Assembly (NCBI RefSeq): GCF_022751215.1
Contig: NZ_JAICDG010000003.1
Coordinates: forward strand, 806,001-870,000
Direction: 5' to 3'
Length of the DNA stretch: 64,000 nucleotides
Source: Actinomadura terrae
GTDB taxonomy: Bacteria; Actinomycetota; Actinomycetes; Streptosporangiales; Streptosporangiaceae
Below, piece after piece: positions 17,877-26,524 of the stretch (within the stretch, counting starts at the first letter, position 1; every line of letters starts with the position of its first letter). The position numbers and the translations under genes are program-made. The notes beneath the pieces were generated by a model, which saw only the letters and a list, made by a program, of their open reading frames with translations, was not told the origin of the DNA and ran no database searches.

Positions 17877-17984
17877 GGCGTTCTCCTTTGCTCGCCTCCC
17901 CACCCTCTCCCCGCGCGCGGACGGTCGTATGCGTCCCGGGAGGGGGTGGGACGCCGGGCCCGGCGGTCCTAGAGTGGCGGCGTC

Positions 17985-19127
17985 ATGCGGGTGTCTCCGA
18001 TCATCGTGGGCGCGGCGGTGCTGCTCGCCGCGTCCGGCGACGTCGCGTCCGGCGGCGCGGTGGGCGGTGCGGCCGCCCACCGGCGGGTGATCGACGCGGC
18101 GGCCGGGCGGTGCGGCGCCGGCTGGACGGCCGCGCGCGCCGGGCGGCAGACGCTGCTGGTCGGCAACACCGGCGCCGCCGTCGCCGAGGTCACGCTGGTG
18201 GACGCCGCGACCGGCGCCGTCCACGCGGAGGTCGAGGGGCTCGCGCCGGGGACCGTCCGGACGCTGCGGGTCCGGCTCGGCGCGGGCGCGTACCGGTTCC
18301 GCTGCGCCGTCGAGGACGCGGTCGATCCGGTGGTGGGGCCCGTCGTCCGGGTCGCCGGGCCCGGACGGGGCGGCCCGGCGGTCGTCCCGGTCGGGGAGGG
18401 CGACCTGTACGGCCCGGCGCGTTCCTACCGCGCCTACGTCACGAGCGGGCTCGAAACCCTGGTCTCCCGGACGGAGCGGCTCCGCGACGCCATCCACCGC
18501 CGTGACCGGGACGCCGCGAAGGCCGCCTGGCTTCCCGCGCACCTCGCCTACGCCCGGCTCGGCGCCGCCTACGGGGCCTTCGGCGATCTCGCGGACGCCG
18601 TCGACGGCCTCCCGCGCGGGCTCCCCGGCGGCGTCCGCGACCCGGGGTTCACCGGGTTCCACCGGCTGGAGCGCGGGCTGTGGCACGGTGAGCAGATGCC
18701 CGCGCTCGCGCCGGTCGCCGACCGGCTGGCCCGCGACGTCCAGGCCCTCCGGACGGGGTTCCGGGACGAGCGCGTCGATCCCGCCGACCTGCCGCTGCGC
18801 GCCCACGAGATCCTGGAGGACACCCTGCGCTTCGAGCTGACCGGCGCCGCCGACCAGGGCAGCGGCACCGAACTTCGGACGGCGGCGGCGCACCTGGAGG
18901 GCACGCGCGAGGTCGTCGGCGTGCTCCGCCCCGTCCTGCGGACGAGGTTCCCCGCCCTCGCCGCCGTGGACGCCTGGATGGACCGCCTGACCGCGCAGCT
19001 CAGCGGCCGTTCCTCGCTCGCGGAGCTGTCGCGGGAGGCGCGCGGTCGGCTGAACGGGACGGTGGGACGGCTGGTCGAGCTGCTCGCCTCCGTCGCGACC
19101 ATCGCGCGGCCGAGGCGGACCCGGTGA
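17985..19127 (+). CDS. efeO: EfeO-type periplasmic iron-binding protein
   Basis: The 380-residue protein has an N-terminal signal-like segment (residues 1-22), a cupredoxin-like domain (about 35-125, VRTLRVRLGAGAYRFRC), then an imelysin/M75 domain. The M75 part shows WLPAHLAYARLGAAYGAF, the GFHRLERGLWHG motif and HEILEDTLRF, which carry the proposed metal ligands. EfeO binds ferrous or ferric iron outside the membrane and passes it to the EfeU permease. The stop overlaps the GTG of efeB by four bases. No efeU is present. Confidence 0.88.
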   Translation: MRVSPIIVGAAVLLAASGDVASGGAVGGAAAHRRVIDAAAGRCGAGWTAARAGRQTLLVGNTGAAVAEVTLVDAATGAVHAEVEGLAPGTVRTLRVRLGAGAYRFRCAVEDAVDPVVGPVVRVAGPGRGGPAVVPVGEGDLYGPARSYRAYVTSGLETLVSRTERLRDAIHRRDRDAAKAAWLPAHLAYARLGAAYGAFGDLADAVDGLPRGLPGGVRDPGFTGFHRLERGLWHGEQMPALAPVADRLARDVQALRTGFRDERVDPADLPLRAHEILEDTLRFELTGAADQGSGTELRTAAAHLEGTREVVGVLRPVLRTRFPALAAVDAWMDRLTAQLSGRSSLAELSREARGRLNGTVGRLVELLASVATIARPRRTR

Positions 19128-20296
19128 CGGGCCGGCGCGCGTTCCTGCGCGGCGCGCTCGCGGCGGGCGCCGTGGCGGGCCTCGGCGACGCCTCCGCCGC
19201 CGCCCCGCCCGCGCGGGGGTTCCACGGCGAGCACCAGGCGGGCGTCCTGGAGGAGCCCGCGCGCCGCACGGTCGTCGCGTCGTTCGACGTCATCGCGGAC
19301 GGCCGCCGCGAGCTGGCCGACCTGCTGCGCGCGCTGACCGAGCGAGCCCGCGTCCTGACCTCCGGCGGCGCGCCCGACGAACCGGGCATCGCCGCGCCGC
19401 CCGCCGACTCCGGCGTGCTCGGCCCGGACGTGCCGGGCGGCGGGCTGCTGGTGACGGTCGGCGCGGGCGCGTCGCTGTTCGACGGACGGTTCGGGCTGGC
19501 CGCGCGCAGGCCGCCCGGCCTCGTCCGGATGCCGGTCTTCCCCGACGACGCCCTCGACCCCGCCTGGTGCCACGGCGACCTCAGCGTCCAGTTGTCGGCG
19601 TGGGACGAGGACACCGTCGTCCACGCGCTGCGCGACATCACCCGCCACACGCGCGGGGCGGCGCAGCCCCGGTGGCGGATCAGCGGGTTCGGCGCCCCGC
19701 CGCGCCCGGACGGCGCGCCCCGCAACCTGCTGGGCTTCAAGGACGGCACCGCGAACCCCGACCCGTCCGACGCCCGCGAGATGGACCGGCTCGTCTGGCT
19801 GCGCGGGGACGCCCGGACGGCGGGCGGGACGTACCTGGTGGTCCGGCTGATCCGGATGCTGGTGGAGTTCTGGGACAGGGTCGGGCTCGCCGAGCAGGAG
19901 CGGATGTTCGGCCGCCGCCGCGACACCGGCGCGCCGCTCGACGGCGTCCACGAGCACGACGAACCCCGCTACGCCGAGGACCCCGCCGGCGCGGTCATCC
20001 CACTGACCAGCCACATCAGGCGCGCGAACCCGCGCACGGCGGAGGCGTCCGGCCGCCGCATCCTGCGCCGCGCCTACAACTACGACCGCGGCCTGGACGG
20101 CGCGGGCGAGCTGGACATGGGCATGGTCTTCACCAGCTACCAGCGCGACCCGCGGGCCCAGTTCGAGGCCGTGCAGCGGCGGCTGGCGGGCGAGCCGCTG
20201 ACCGACTACGTCAGCCCGTTCGGCGGCGGGTACTTTTTCGTCCTGCCCGGCGTTCGGGACGCGGCGGACTTCCTCGGTCGCGCATTGATCACCTAG
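19124..20296 (+). CDS. efeB: EfeB-type DyP haem peroxidase, Tat-exported
   Basis: The 390-residue protein starts with a twin-arginine leader (GRRAFLRGALAAG) and continues as a dye-decolorising peroxidase. The distal motif is GFKDGTANP with the catalytic Asp. The proximal haem His fits HIRRANPR in the C-terminal half, and the fold ends with YVSPFGGGYFFVLPG. In the Efe system it oxidises ferrous iron or handles haem outside the membrane. The GTG start overlaps the efeO stop, so the pair is translationally coupled. Confidence 0.9.
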   Translation: MTGRRAFLRGALAAGAVAGLGDASAAAPPARGFHGEHQAGVLEEPARRTVVASFDVIADGRRELADLLRALTERARVLTSGGAPDEPGIAAPPADSGVLGPDVPGGGLLVTVGAGASLFDGRFGLAARRPPGLVRMPVFPDDALDPAWCHGDLSVQLSAWDEDTVVHALRDITRHTRGAAQPRWRISGFGAPPRPDGAPRNLLGFKDGTANPDPSDAREMDRLVWLRGDARTAGGTYLVVRLIRMLVEFWDRVGLAEQERMFGRRRDTGAPLDGVHEHDEPRYAEDPAGAVIPLTSHIRRANPRTAEASGRRILRRAYNYDRGLDGAGELDMGMVFTSYQRDPRAQFEAVQRRLAGEPLTDYVSPFGGGYFFVLPGVRDAADFLGRALIT

Positions 20297-20305
20297 GGTG
20301 GCGGA

Positions 20306-21907
20306 ATGGGCCGGAGACACCGGGTCGTCCTCGCCGCGGCGATGTCCGCGGCGATGTCCGTGGCGCTCGCGTCCGCCTGCGGAACCGGCGGCGGCCGGTC
20401 GGGGCCGCCGAGCCCCTCCGCCGCCCTCGCCGGGACGCGGACGCCGATCAAGCACGTCGTGGTCATCTTCGGCGAGAACATCTCCTACGACCACTACTTC
20501 GGCACCTATCCCCGGGCCGCGAACACCGACGGGACGCGGTTCACCCCGGCGAAGGGCACGCCCCGCGCCGACGGCCTCACGAAACGGCTGCTCAAGCACA
20601 ACCCCAACCGCTACAACCCGCGCCGCCTCACCCACGAGCAGGCGCTCACCTGCGACCAGGACCACTCCTACGCCGCCGAGCAGAAGGCCGTGAACGGCGG
20701 ACGCATGGACAAGTTCGTCGAGTACACCGAGCGAGGGAAGTGCGACGGGCAGCCGATCCTGTTCGGCACGCCCGGCCTCGTCATGGACTACTACGACGGC
20801 AACACCGTCACCGCCATGTGGAACTACGCGCAGCACTACGCGATGAGCGACAACTCCTGGGACACGATCTTCGGGCCGTCCACGCCCGGCGCGCTCAACC
20901 TCGCGTCCGGGCAGACCCACGGCGGCTACGCGGTCGACCCGTACACGCACAAGAGGGTGACGGACGCCTCGGTCGTCCAGTCCCCGGACGAGCACGGCGT
21001 CGGCACGGTCATCAACGACCCGCAGCCCGCCTTCGACGACTGCTCCGCCAAGAACCACACCGCGAAGAACAACCTCGCGGTGATGACCGGCCGCAACATC
21101 GGCGACCTGCTGAACGAGAAGAACGTCACCTGGGGCTGGTTCCAGGGCGGGTTCCGCCCGACCGGCGAGGCGAACGGCTACGCGGTGTGCGGCGCGGCGC
21201 ACGAGAACATCGGCGGGAACCCCGTCGTCGACTACATCCCGCACCACGAGCCGTTCCAGTACTACGCCTCGACCGCGAACGAGAAGCACCTGCCGCCGTC
21301 CTCGCCCGCCGCGATCGGGCGCGCCGACCGCGCCAACCACCAGTACGACCTGGCCGACTTCGACACGGCGCTGAAGACCGGGCACCTGCCCGCCGTCAGC
21401 TTCCTCAAGGCCCCCGCCTCCCAGGACGGGCACGCCGGCTACTCCGACCCGCTGGACGAGCAGCGGTTCGTCGCCGCGTCCGTCAACGCGGTCCAGCGGT
21501 CGCCGGAGTGGCGCTCCACCGCGATCGTCCTCGCCTACGACGACTCCGACGGCTGGTACGACCACCGCGCGCCGGTGATCCGCAACGGCTCGGCGGACGC
21601 GGCGGTCGACTCCCCGCAGTGCGTCCAGGGCCCGCCCGCCGCCGGCGGCCTGCGCGACCGCTGCGGTCCGAGCCAGCGCCTGCCGCTGCTGGTCGTGTCG
21701 CCGTACGCGCGGGTCAACCACGTCGACCACCGGCCCACCGAGCAGACGTCCGTGCTGCGGTTCATCGAGGACAACTGGGGTCTCGGACGCGTCGGTGGCG
21801 CCTCCTTCGACGCGCGGGCTGGCACGCTGGAGGGCCTGTTCGACTTCCGCCGCCCGCGCGCCGGCCGCCTGATCCTCGACCCGAAGACCGGCGCCCCCGC
21901 CCGCTGA
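20306..21907 (+). CDS. Lipoprotein phosphoesterase (phospholipase C/acid phosphatase family)
   Basis: The 533-residue protein carries a signal peptide ending in a lipobox (LASAC), so it is probably anchored outside the membrane. The alkaline-phosphatase-like core begins with VVVIFGENISYDHYFGTYP, where Asn and the following residues bind metal and phosphate. Further family blocks are MSDNSWDTIFGPSTPGALNL, YDDSDGWYDHRAP and FIEDNWGL. Members hydrolyse phospholipids or phosphomonoesters. The gene begins nine bases after efeB and may share its transcript. Substrate specificity cannot be read from sequence. Confidence 0.88.
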   Translation: MGRRHRVVLAAAMSAAMSVALASACGTGGGRSGPPSPSAALAGTRTPIKHVVVIFGENISYDHYFGTYPRAANTDGTRFTPAKGTPRADGLTKRLLKHNPNRYNPRRLTHEQALTCDQDHSYAAEQKAVNGGRMDKFVEYTERGKCDGQPILFGTPGLVMDYYDGNTVTAMWNYAQHYAMSDNSWDTIFGPSTPGALNLASGQTHGGYAVDPYTHKRVTDASVVQSPDEHGVGTVINDPQPAFDDCSAKNHTAKNNLAVMTGRNIGDLLNEKNVTWGWFQGGFRPTGEANGYAVCGAAHENIGGNPVVDYIPHHEPFQYYASTANEKHLPPSSPAAIGRADRANHQYDLADFDTALKTGHLPAVSFLKAPASQDGHAGYSDPLDEQRFVAASVNAVQRSPEWRSTAIVLAYDDSDGWYDHRAPVIRNGSADAAVDSPQCVQGPPAAGGLRDRCGPSQRLPLLVVSPYARVNHVDHRPTEQTSVLRFIEDNWGLGRVGGASFDARAGTLEGLFDFRRPRAGRLILDPKTGAPAR

Positions 21908-21923
21908 CCGGAGAACGCCGGGG

Positions 21924-22955
21924 TCAGGACGCGCGTTCGCGTTCGGCGGCGAGGCCGAGCGCCACGTCGATGATCATGTCCTCCTGGCCGCCGACGTACC
22001 CGGCCTCGCCGACCCGCTGGAGGATCTCGTGCGCCGGGACGCCGTAGCGCTCGGCGGCGCGCTCGGCGTGCAGCAGGAAGCTGGAGTACACGCCCGCGTA
22101 GCCCTGGGTGATCGCGCCCCGGTCGGCGAACGGCAGCCGGTGCAGGAACGGCTTGACGACGTCGTCGGCGGCGGCCAGCGCGCCCTGCACGTCCACCCCG
22201 GTCGGGACGCCGAGCCGCTCGAACGTCGCGACCAGGACCTCGGTGGGGGAGTTGCCCGCGCCCGCGCCGAGCGCGCACAGCGCCCCGTCGATCTGCCGGG
22301 CGCCGTTCTGCTGCGCGAGGACGGAGTTGGCGACGCCGAGCGAGAGGTTCTGGTGGCCGTGGAAGCCGACCTGCGCCTCGTGCCCGATCTCCCGCACCAG
22401 GGCGCTGATCCGCTCCTGCGCCTCGCCGAGGACGAGCGCCCCGGCCGAGTCCACGACGTAGACGCACTGGGCGCCGCCGTCCACCATGATCCGCGCCTGC
22501 GCCGCCAGCTCGGCCGGGCCGATCCGGTGCGAGAGCATCAGGAAGCCGACGGTCTCCATGCCGAGGTCGCGGGCGGCGGCGAAGTGCTGGAGCGACACGT
22601 CCGCCTCGGTGCAGTGGGTGGCGATCCGGGCGACCGACGCGCCCGCGCCATGGGCCTTGCGCAGGTCCTCGACCGTCCCGAGGCCGGGCAGCAGCAGAAC
22701 GGCGATCTTCGCGGCGGTCGCCTCGTCGACGGCGGCGCCGACGAGCTTGATGTCGTCCTCCAGCGAGAAGCCGTAGTTGAAGGACGAGCCGCCGAGCCCG
22801 TCGCCGTGCGTGACCTCGATGACCTCCACGCCCGCGCGGTCCAGGGCGTGCACGACGCCGCGGACCTGCTCCTCGGTGAAGCGGTGCGCCATCGCGTGGC
22901 TGCCGTCCCGCAGCGTCGAGTCGGTGATCCTGATCTTGTCCGCCGGTGCGTTCAC
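21924..22955 (-). CDS. 4-hydroxy-2-oxovalerate (4-hydroxy-2-oxoacid) aldolase
   Basis: The 343-residue protein is a DmpG/HsaF-type class II aldolase that splits 4-hydroxy-2-oxoacids to pyruvate and an aldehyde. The N-terminal block ITDSTLRDGSHAMAH holds the catalytic Arg-Asp, and the metal pair is in QVGFHGHQNLSLGV. The C-terminal communication domain ends with GQEDMIIDVAL. The GTG at 22955 overlaps the dehydrogenase stop by four bases, consistent with the channelling complex formed by the two proteins. No hydratase or ring-cleavage gene is present here. Confidence 0.93.
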   Translation of the reverse strand: MNAPADKIRITDSTLRDGSHAMAHRFTEEQVRGVVHALDRAGVEVIEVTHGDGLGGSSFNYGFSLEDDIKLVGAAVDEATAAKIAVLLLPGLGTVEDLRKAHGAGASVARIATHCTEADVSLQHFAAARDLGMETVGFLMLSHRIGPAELAAQARIMVDGGAQCVYVVDSAGALVLGEAQERISALVREIGHEAQVGFHGHQNLSLGVANSVLAQQNGARQIDGALCALGAGAGNSPTEVLVATFERLGVPTGVDVQGALAAADDVVKPFLHRLPFADRGAITQGYAGVYSSFLLHAERAAERYGVPAHEILQRVGEAGYVGGQEDMIIDVALGLAAERERAS

Positions 22956-23848
22956 GCCGCCGCCCTCCCGCGCGCGATCTGCTCGCCCACGCGGGCGGCC
23001 GCCGCCGTCATGATGTCGAGGTTGCCCGCCCACTCAGGCAGGTGGTCGCCGTTGCCGCGCACCTCCAGGAACACCGCGACCCTGGCCATGCCGTTCCAGA
23101 TGTCGCGGGGCCCGTCGAACTGCGGCTCGGCGCGCAGCGTGTAGCCGGGGACGTAGGCCGCGACCGCGTCGACCATCTTCTCCACCGACGCCGCGATCGC
23201 GTCGGTGTCGGCGTCCGCGGGGATCGCGCAGAACACGGTGTCCCGCATGATCATCGGTGGCGAGACGGGGTTCAGGATGATGATCGCCTTGCCCCGCGCG
23301 GCACCGCCGACGCGCTCGATCGCGCGGGCCGTGGTCTGCGTGAACTCGTCGATGTTGGCGCGGGTGCCGGGCCCCGCCGACCGGGACGCGATGGACGCGA
23401 CGATCTCCGCGTAGGGCACCGGGACCACCGAGGAGACCGCGTGCACGATCGGGATCGTCGCCTGCCCCCCGCACGTGATCATGTTGAGGTTCGCGGCGTC
23501 CGCGAGCGTGTCCAGGTTGACCGGCGGGCACACGAACGGCCCGGCCGCGGCCGGGGTCAGGTCGATCGCGGTGATCCCGGCGGCGGCGTAGCGGGGGGCG
23601 TTGGCGAGGTGCGCCTTCGCGGACGTGGCCTCGAAGACCAGGTCGGGCCGCTCCGGCCGCGCGAGCAGCCAGTCGACGCCTTCGGCGGAGGCGGGCACGC
23701 CGAGCGCGCGGGCCCGCGCGAGCCCGTCGGACTCCGGGTCCACCCCGACCATCGAGTGCACCTCGACCAGGTCGCTGCGCAGCAGCTTGACCAGCAGGTC
23801 GGTGCCGATGTTGCCGGGGCCGACGATCGCCGCCGTCAGCCTGCTCAT
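22952..23848 (-). CDS. Acetaldehyde dehydrogenase (acylating)
   Basis: The 298-residue enzyme is the DmpF/MhpF/HsaG partner of the aldolase. It converts the aldehyde released by the aldolase into an acyl-CoA with NAD. The nucleotide-binding start is AAIVGPGNIGTDLL, and the catalytic cysteine lies in NMITCGGQATIPIV. The lengths of both proteins are normal. It is the first gene of the pair and is divergent from the IclR regulator at 23991, which likely controls it. Confidence 0.93.
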   Translation of the reverse strand: MSRLTAAIVGPGNIGTDLLVKLLRSDLVEVHSMVGVDPESDGLARARALGVPASAEGVDWLLARPERPDLVFEATSAKAHLANAPRYAAAGITAIDLTPAAAGPFVCPPVNLDTLADAANLNMITCGGQATIPIVHAVSSVVPVPYAEIVASIASRSAGPGTRANIDEFTQTTARAIERVGGAARGKAIIILNPVSPPMIMRDTVFCAIPADADTDAIAASVEKMVDAVAAYVPGYTLRAEPQFDGPRDIWNGMARVAVFLEVRGNGDHLPEWAGNLDIMTAAAARVGEQIARGRAAA

Positions 23849-23953
23849 GATCCCTCCTCGCTGGGGCGGGCCGGGACCGGACCGCTCCGGTCCCGGCGGA
23901 CGCCTCGTCGCGGTCGAGCCTGTCCCGGCGGGCGGCCGGGCGGCAACGAACGC

Positions 23954-23970
23954 GTCCCGCCACGTGGGAC
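23954..23970. promoter_or_regulatory. Candidate IclR operator
   Basis: The perfect inverted repeat GTCCC-N7-GGGAC lies 21 bp before the IclR start, in the divergent promoter region of the aldolase-dehydrogenase pair. IclR proteins often bind such short palindromes, but the assignment is positional only. Confidence 0.4.
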
Positions 23971-23990
23971 ACGTCTCCTACAGTGGGGGG

Positions 23991-24731
23991 ATGCCGTCCG
24001 AGGACACCTTCCTCCGCCGCGCCGTCGCGGTGCTGTCCGCCTTCCGCGCGGACGACGACGACCTCGGCGCCGCCGAGCTGGCCCGGCGCAGCGGACTGCC
24101 GCGCTCCACGGCGCACCGGATCGCGCTCGACCTGGTCGAGGCCGGGCTGCTGGAGCGGCGGGGCACGCGGGTGCGGCTCGGGCTGGCGCTGTTCGAGATC
24201 GGTCAGCGGGTGCCCCGGCAGCGGGTCCTGCGGGACGCGGCGGTCCCGCTGATGTCGGACCTGCGGGAGGCGACCCGGCAGACCGTCCACCTGGCGGTGC
24301 TGGAGGGCGCCGAGGTCGTCTACGTCGAGATCCTCGGCTCGCCCGGCGGGCCGCCGCTGCCCTCGAAGGTCGGCGGACGGCTGCCCGCGCACGTGACGGG
24401 CGTCGGTAAGGCGATCCTCGCGTTCTCCGCGCCGGAGGTCGTCCGCTCCGTGCTCGCGGCGGGGCCGGCGGGCGGCCGGGTCGTCCCCGCGCCGGGGCTG
24501 CTCGTCCGCGAGCTCGCCCGGGTCCGCGAGGAGGGCGTCGCCTACGACCGCGAGGAGTCCGGCAGCGGCATCGTCTGCGCGGCGAGCCCCGTCCTCGGCC
24601 CGGACGGCGCGCCGCTCGGCGCGCTCTCGGTGTCGGGCCGCCCGACCCGGATGCGGCTGGCCGCCGTGGCCCCCGCCGTCCACACGGCGGCGCTCACCCT
24701 GTCCCGGACGCTCCGCGACGCCTCCGCCTAG
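23991..24731 (+). CDS. IclR-family transcriptional regulator
   Basis: The 246-residue protein has an N-terminal winged helix (LGAAELARRSGLPRSTAHRIALDLVEAGLL) and a C-terminal GAF-like ligand domain (VGKAILAF, then GSGIVCAASPVLGPDGAPLGALSVSG). Such regulators control aromatic or hydroxy-acid catabolic operons. Divergent placement from the aldolase/dehydrogenase pair suggests that is the target. A run of G directly precedes the ATG. Confidence 0.88.
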   Translation: MPSEDTFLRRAVAVLSAFRADDDDLGAAELARRSGLPRSTAHRIALDLVEAGLLERRGTRVRLGLALFEIGQRVPRQRVLRDAAVPLMSDLREATRQTVHLAVLEGAEVVYVEILGSPGGPPLPSKVGGRLPAHVTGVGKAILAFSAPEVVRSVLAAGPAGGRVVPAPGLLVRELARVREEGVAYDREESGSGIVCAASPVLGPDGAPLGALSVSGRPTRMRLAAVAPAVHTAALTLSRTLRDASA

Positions 24732-24885
24732 CCGCACGCGACCGCGCGCACCCTGAGGGGACGGTCGATCTCGCGGCGGGGGCGCATGGGACCGGAGGGA
24801 CCGGGCATGAGCTCCGGGGATCATGGTGTGCGGAACGGTCGGCTCCGCGTCATCTCCCCGTTTCCGCTGAGAAGGGCGCACCGGT

Positions 24886-25296
24886 TTGAAGACCATCGAG
24901 GAAGTGCTCGCCCAGGCCCGCGCGCGGTTGCGCAGGCTCGGCCCGGCCGAGGCGGCGGCCGCCGTCGCCGACGGCGCCCGGTTCGTTGACACCCGTCCGC
25001 TGCTCCAGCGGCGGGCGGGCGGCCTGATCCCCGGTGCCGTGCTGATCGAGCGCAACCATCTCGAATGGCGGCTGGACCCGTCGAGCGCATGGCGGATTCC
25101 CGAGGCCGCCGACCACGACGTCGCGTGGATCGTGGTCTGCGACGAGGGGTACTCCTCCTCGCTGGCCGCCGCGTCCCTGCAAGACCTGGGCCTCCGCAAC
25201 GCCACCGATCTGATCGGGGGCTTCCAGGCATGGAAGGCCGCCGGGCTGCCCGTGCACGCGGGCGACGGCGAGCTGGAACCCGCCGGCACCCGCTGA
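24886..25296 (+). CDS. Rhodanese-like sulfurtransferase
   Basis: The 136-residue single-domain rhodanese has a substrate loop with Cys at CDEGYSSS, the position that carries persulfide or perselenide. Flanking marks are FVDTRPLLQRR, GLIPGAVLIERN and LIGGFQAWKAAG. The start is probably the TTG at 24886, with AGAAGGG upstream; no in-frame ATG or GTG fits. It is convergent with selD, 29 bp away. Beside selD and the selenoneine genes it may deliver selenium, but that is only inferred. Confidence 0.75.
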   Translation: MKTIEEVLAQARARLRRLGPAEAAAAVADGARFVDTRPLLQRRAGGLIPGAVLIERNHLEWRLDPSSAWRIPEAADHDVAWIVVCDEGYSSSLAAASLQDLGLRNATDLIGGFQAWKAAGLPVHAGDGELEPAGTR

Positions 25297-25325
25297 CTCG
25301 CCGGCGTTTCCGCACGGCCGCGCGG

Positions 25326-26360
25326 TCAGCGGACGACGAGGCGGCCGGTGCCCGCGGTGACCGTCCCGATCGCCGCCGCCGGCACACCGTCGCCCGCGAG
25401 GGCGGCGAGCGCCGCGTCCGCCCGGCCGGGTTCGACGCCGAACAGCAGCCCGCCGGACGTCTGGGCGTCGGCCAGCAGCAGCGCGGTCGTCCCGTCGACG
25501 GCGGTGAGGTCGGCGCGGTCGTGCGTCCAGTCGAGGTTGCGCCGCGTCCCGCCGGGGACGATCTCGCGTTCCACCAGGTCGCGGACGCCCGGCAGCAGCG
25601 GCACGGCCGCCGCGTCCAACTCCGCGTCGACCCCGGACGCCTCGGCCATCCGGCCGAGGTGCCCGAGCAGCCCGAACCCCGTGACGTCGGTGCAGCCGGT
25701 GGCGCCCGCGGCGACCGCCGCCGCCGCGGCGCGCGCGTTGATGGTGGTCATCGAGCGGATCGCGGCGTCCGACACCTCCGGCTCGGCGATCCCGCGCTTG
25801 ATCGCGGTGGCGACCACGCCCGTCCCGAGCGGCTTGGTGAGCACGAGGACGTCGCCCGGGCGCAGGCCCGCGTTCGTCAGGACGCGGTCGGGGGAGACCT
25901 CACCGATCACCGCGAGCCCGAACTTCGGCACGTCGTCCTCGATCGTGTGCCCGCCGATCGTGACGTAGCCGCACTCGGCGGCGACCTCGGCGGCGCCGTC
26001 CAGCAGCTCCGCCAGCTCCTCGGCGGTCAGCTCGGCGCTGTTCCACTCCACCAGGTTCAGCGCGAACAGCGGACGGCCGCCCATGGCGTACACGTCGGAG
26101 ACCGAGTTCGCGGCGGCGATCCGCCCCCAGGTGCACGGATCGTCCACGAGCGGGGTGATGAAGTCGACCGTGGCGACCAGCGCGCGGCCGTCGTCGACGC
26201 GCCACACCGCGGCGTCGTCGCCGGTCTCCGTGCCGACGAGCAGGTCGGGATGACCGGTCGGCGTCAACGAGCGCAGGACCTGCGCCAGCTCGCTCGGCGC
26301 GAGCTTGCAGGCTCAACCGGCGCCGTGGCTGAACTGGCTCAATCGGCGTCTGGCCTCCAT
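25326..26360 (-). CDS. selD: Selenophosphate synthase SelD containing selenocysteine (UGA-recoded)
   Basis: Reading from the ATG at 26360 gives a SelD N-terminus LSQFSHGAG, then UGA, then ACKLAPSELAQVL, and runs on in the same frame through TPTGHPDLLVGTETGDDAAVW to the stop at 25326. The family motif is GAG-C/U-GCK, so UGA (26313-26315, residue 16) sits exactly at the catalytic Cys/Sec position. The next Cys18 and Lys19 are kept. SelD makes selenophosphate from selenide and ATP. The UGA-in-catalytic-site pattern is known in other bacteria. The start could also be TTG at 26342, which has GGAGG upstream. An annotation beginning after the UGA would lose the active site. It faces senAB divergently and would serve both selenoneine and selenoprotein synthesis. 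Confidence 0.9.
26279..26311 (-). promoter_or_regulatory. Candidate bacterial SECIS hairpin in selD
   Basis: One base after the UGA the mRNA can fold CCTGC (26311-26307) with GCAGG (26283-26279) and AGCTCGC (26305-26299) with GCGAGCT (26293-26287) around the 5-nt loop GCCGA. There is one unpaired base on one side and three on the other. Placement inside the coding sequence right after UGA is what bacterial SelB recognition needs. It coexists with an intact family protein sequence. Confidence 0.7.
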
Positions 26361-26524
26361 GGGGGCGAGCGTAATCACGCCACCGCGCCGCGTCAACGTG
26401 AATTGCCCTGGTGATCACGAAAGTTTCGCCGTCACCTGCGTCTTGGGCCTGGCCGGGATTCACCGATGAGAATACCCTGCGAATGACCTGAGGAAATGGC
26501 CGTGACAATTAGTAAGGGGGCGCC

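Noticed and set aside
25326..26267. selD starting after the UGA, or selD as a pseudogene
   Set aside because: The upstream codons match the SelD N-terminus perfectly, the UGA lies on the catalytic position, and a SECIS-like hairpin follows. A random nonsense mutation would not fit all three.
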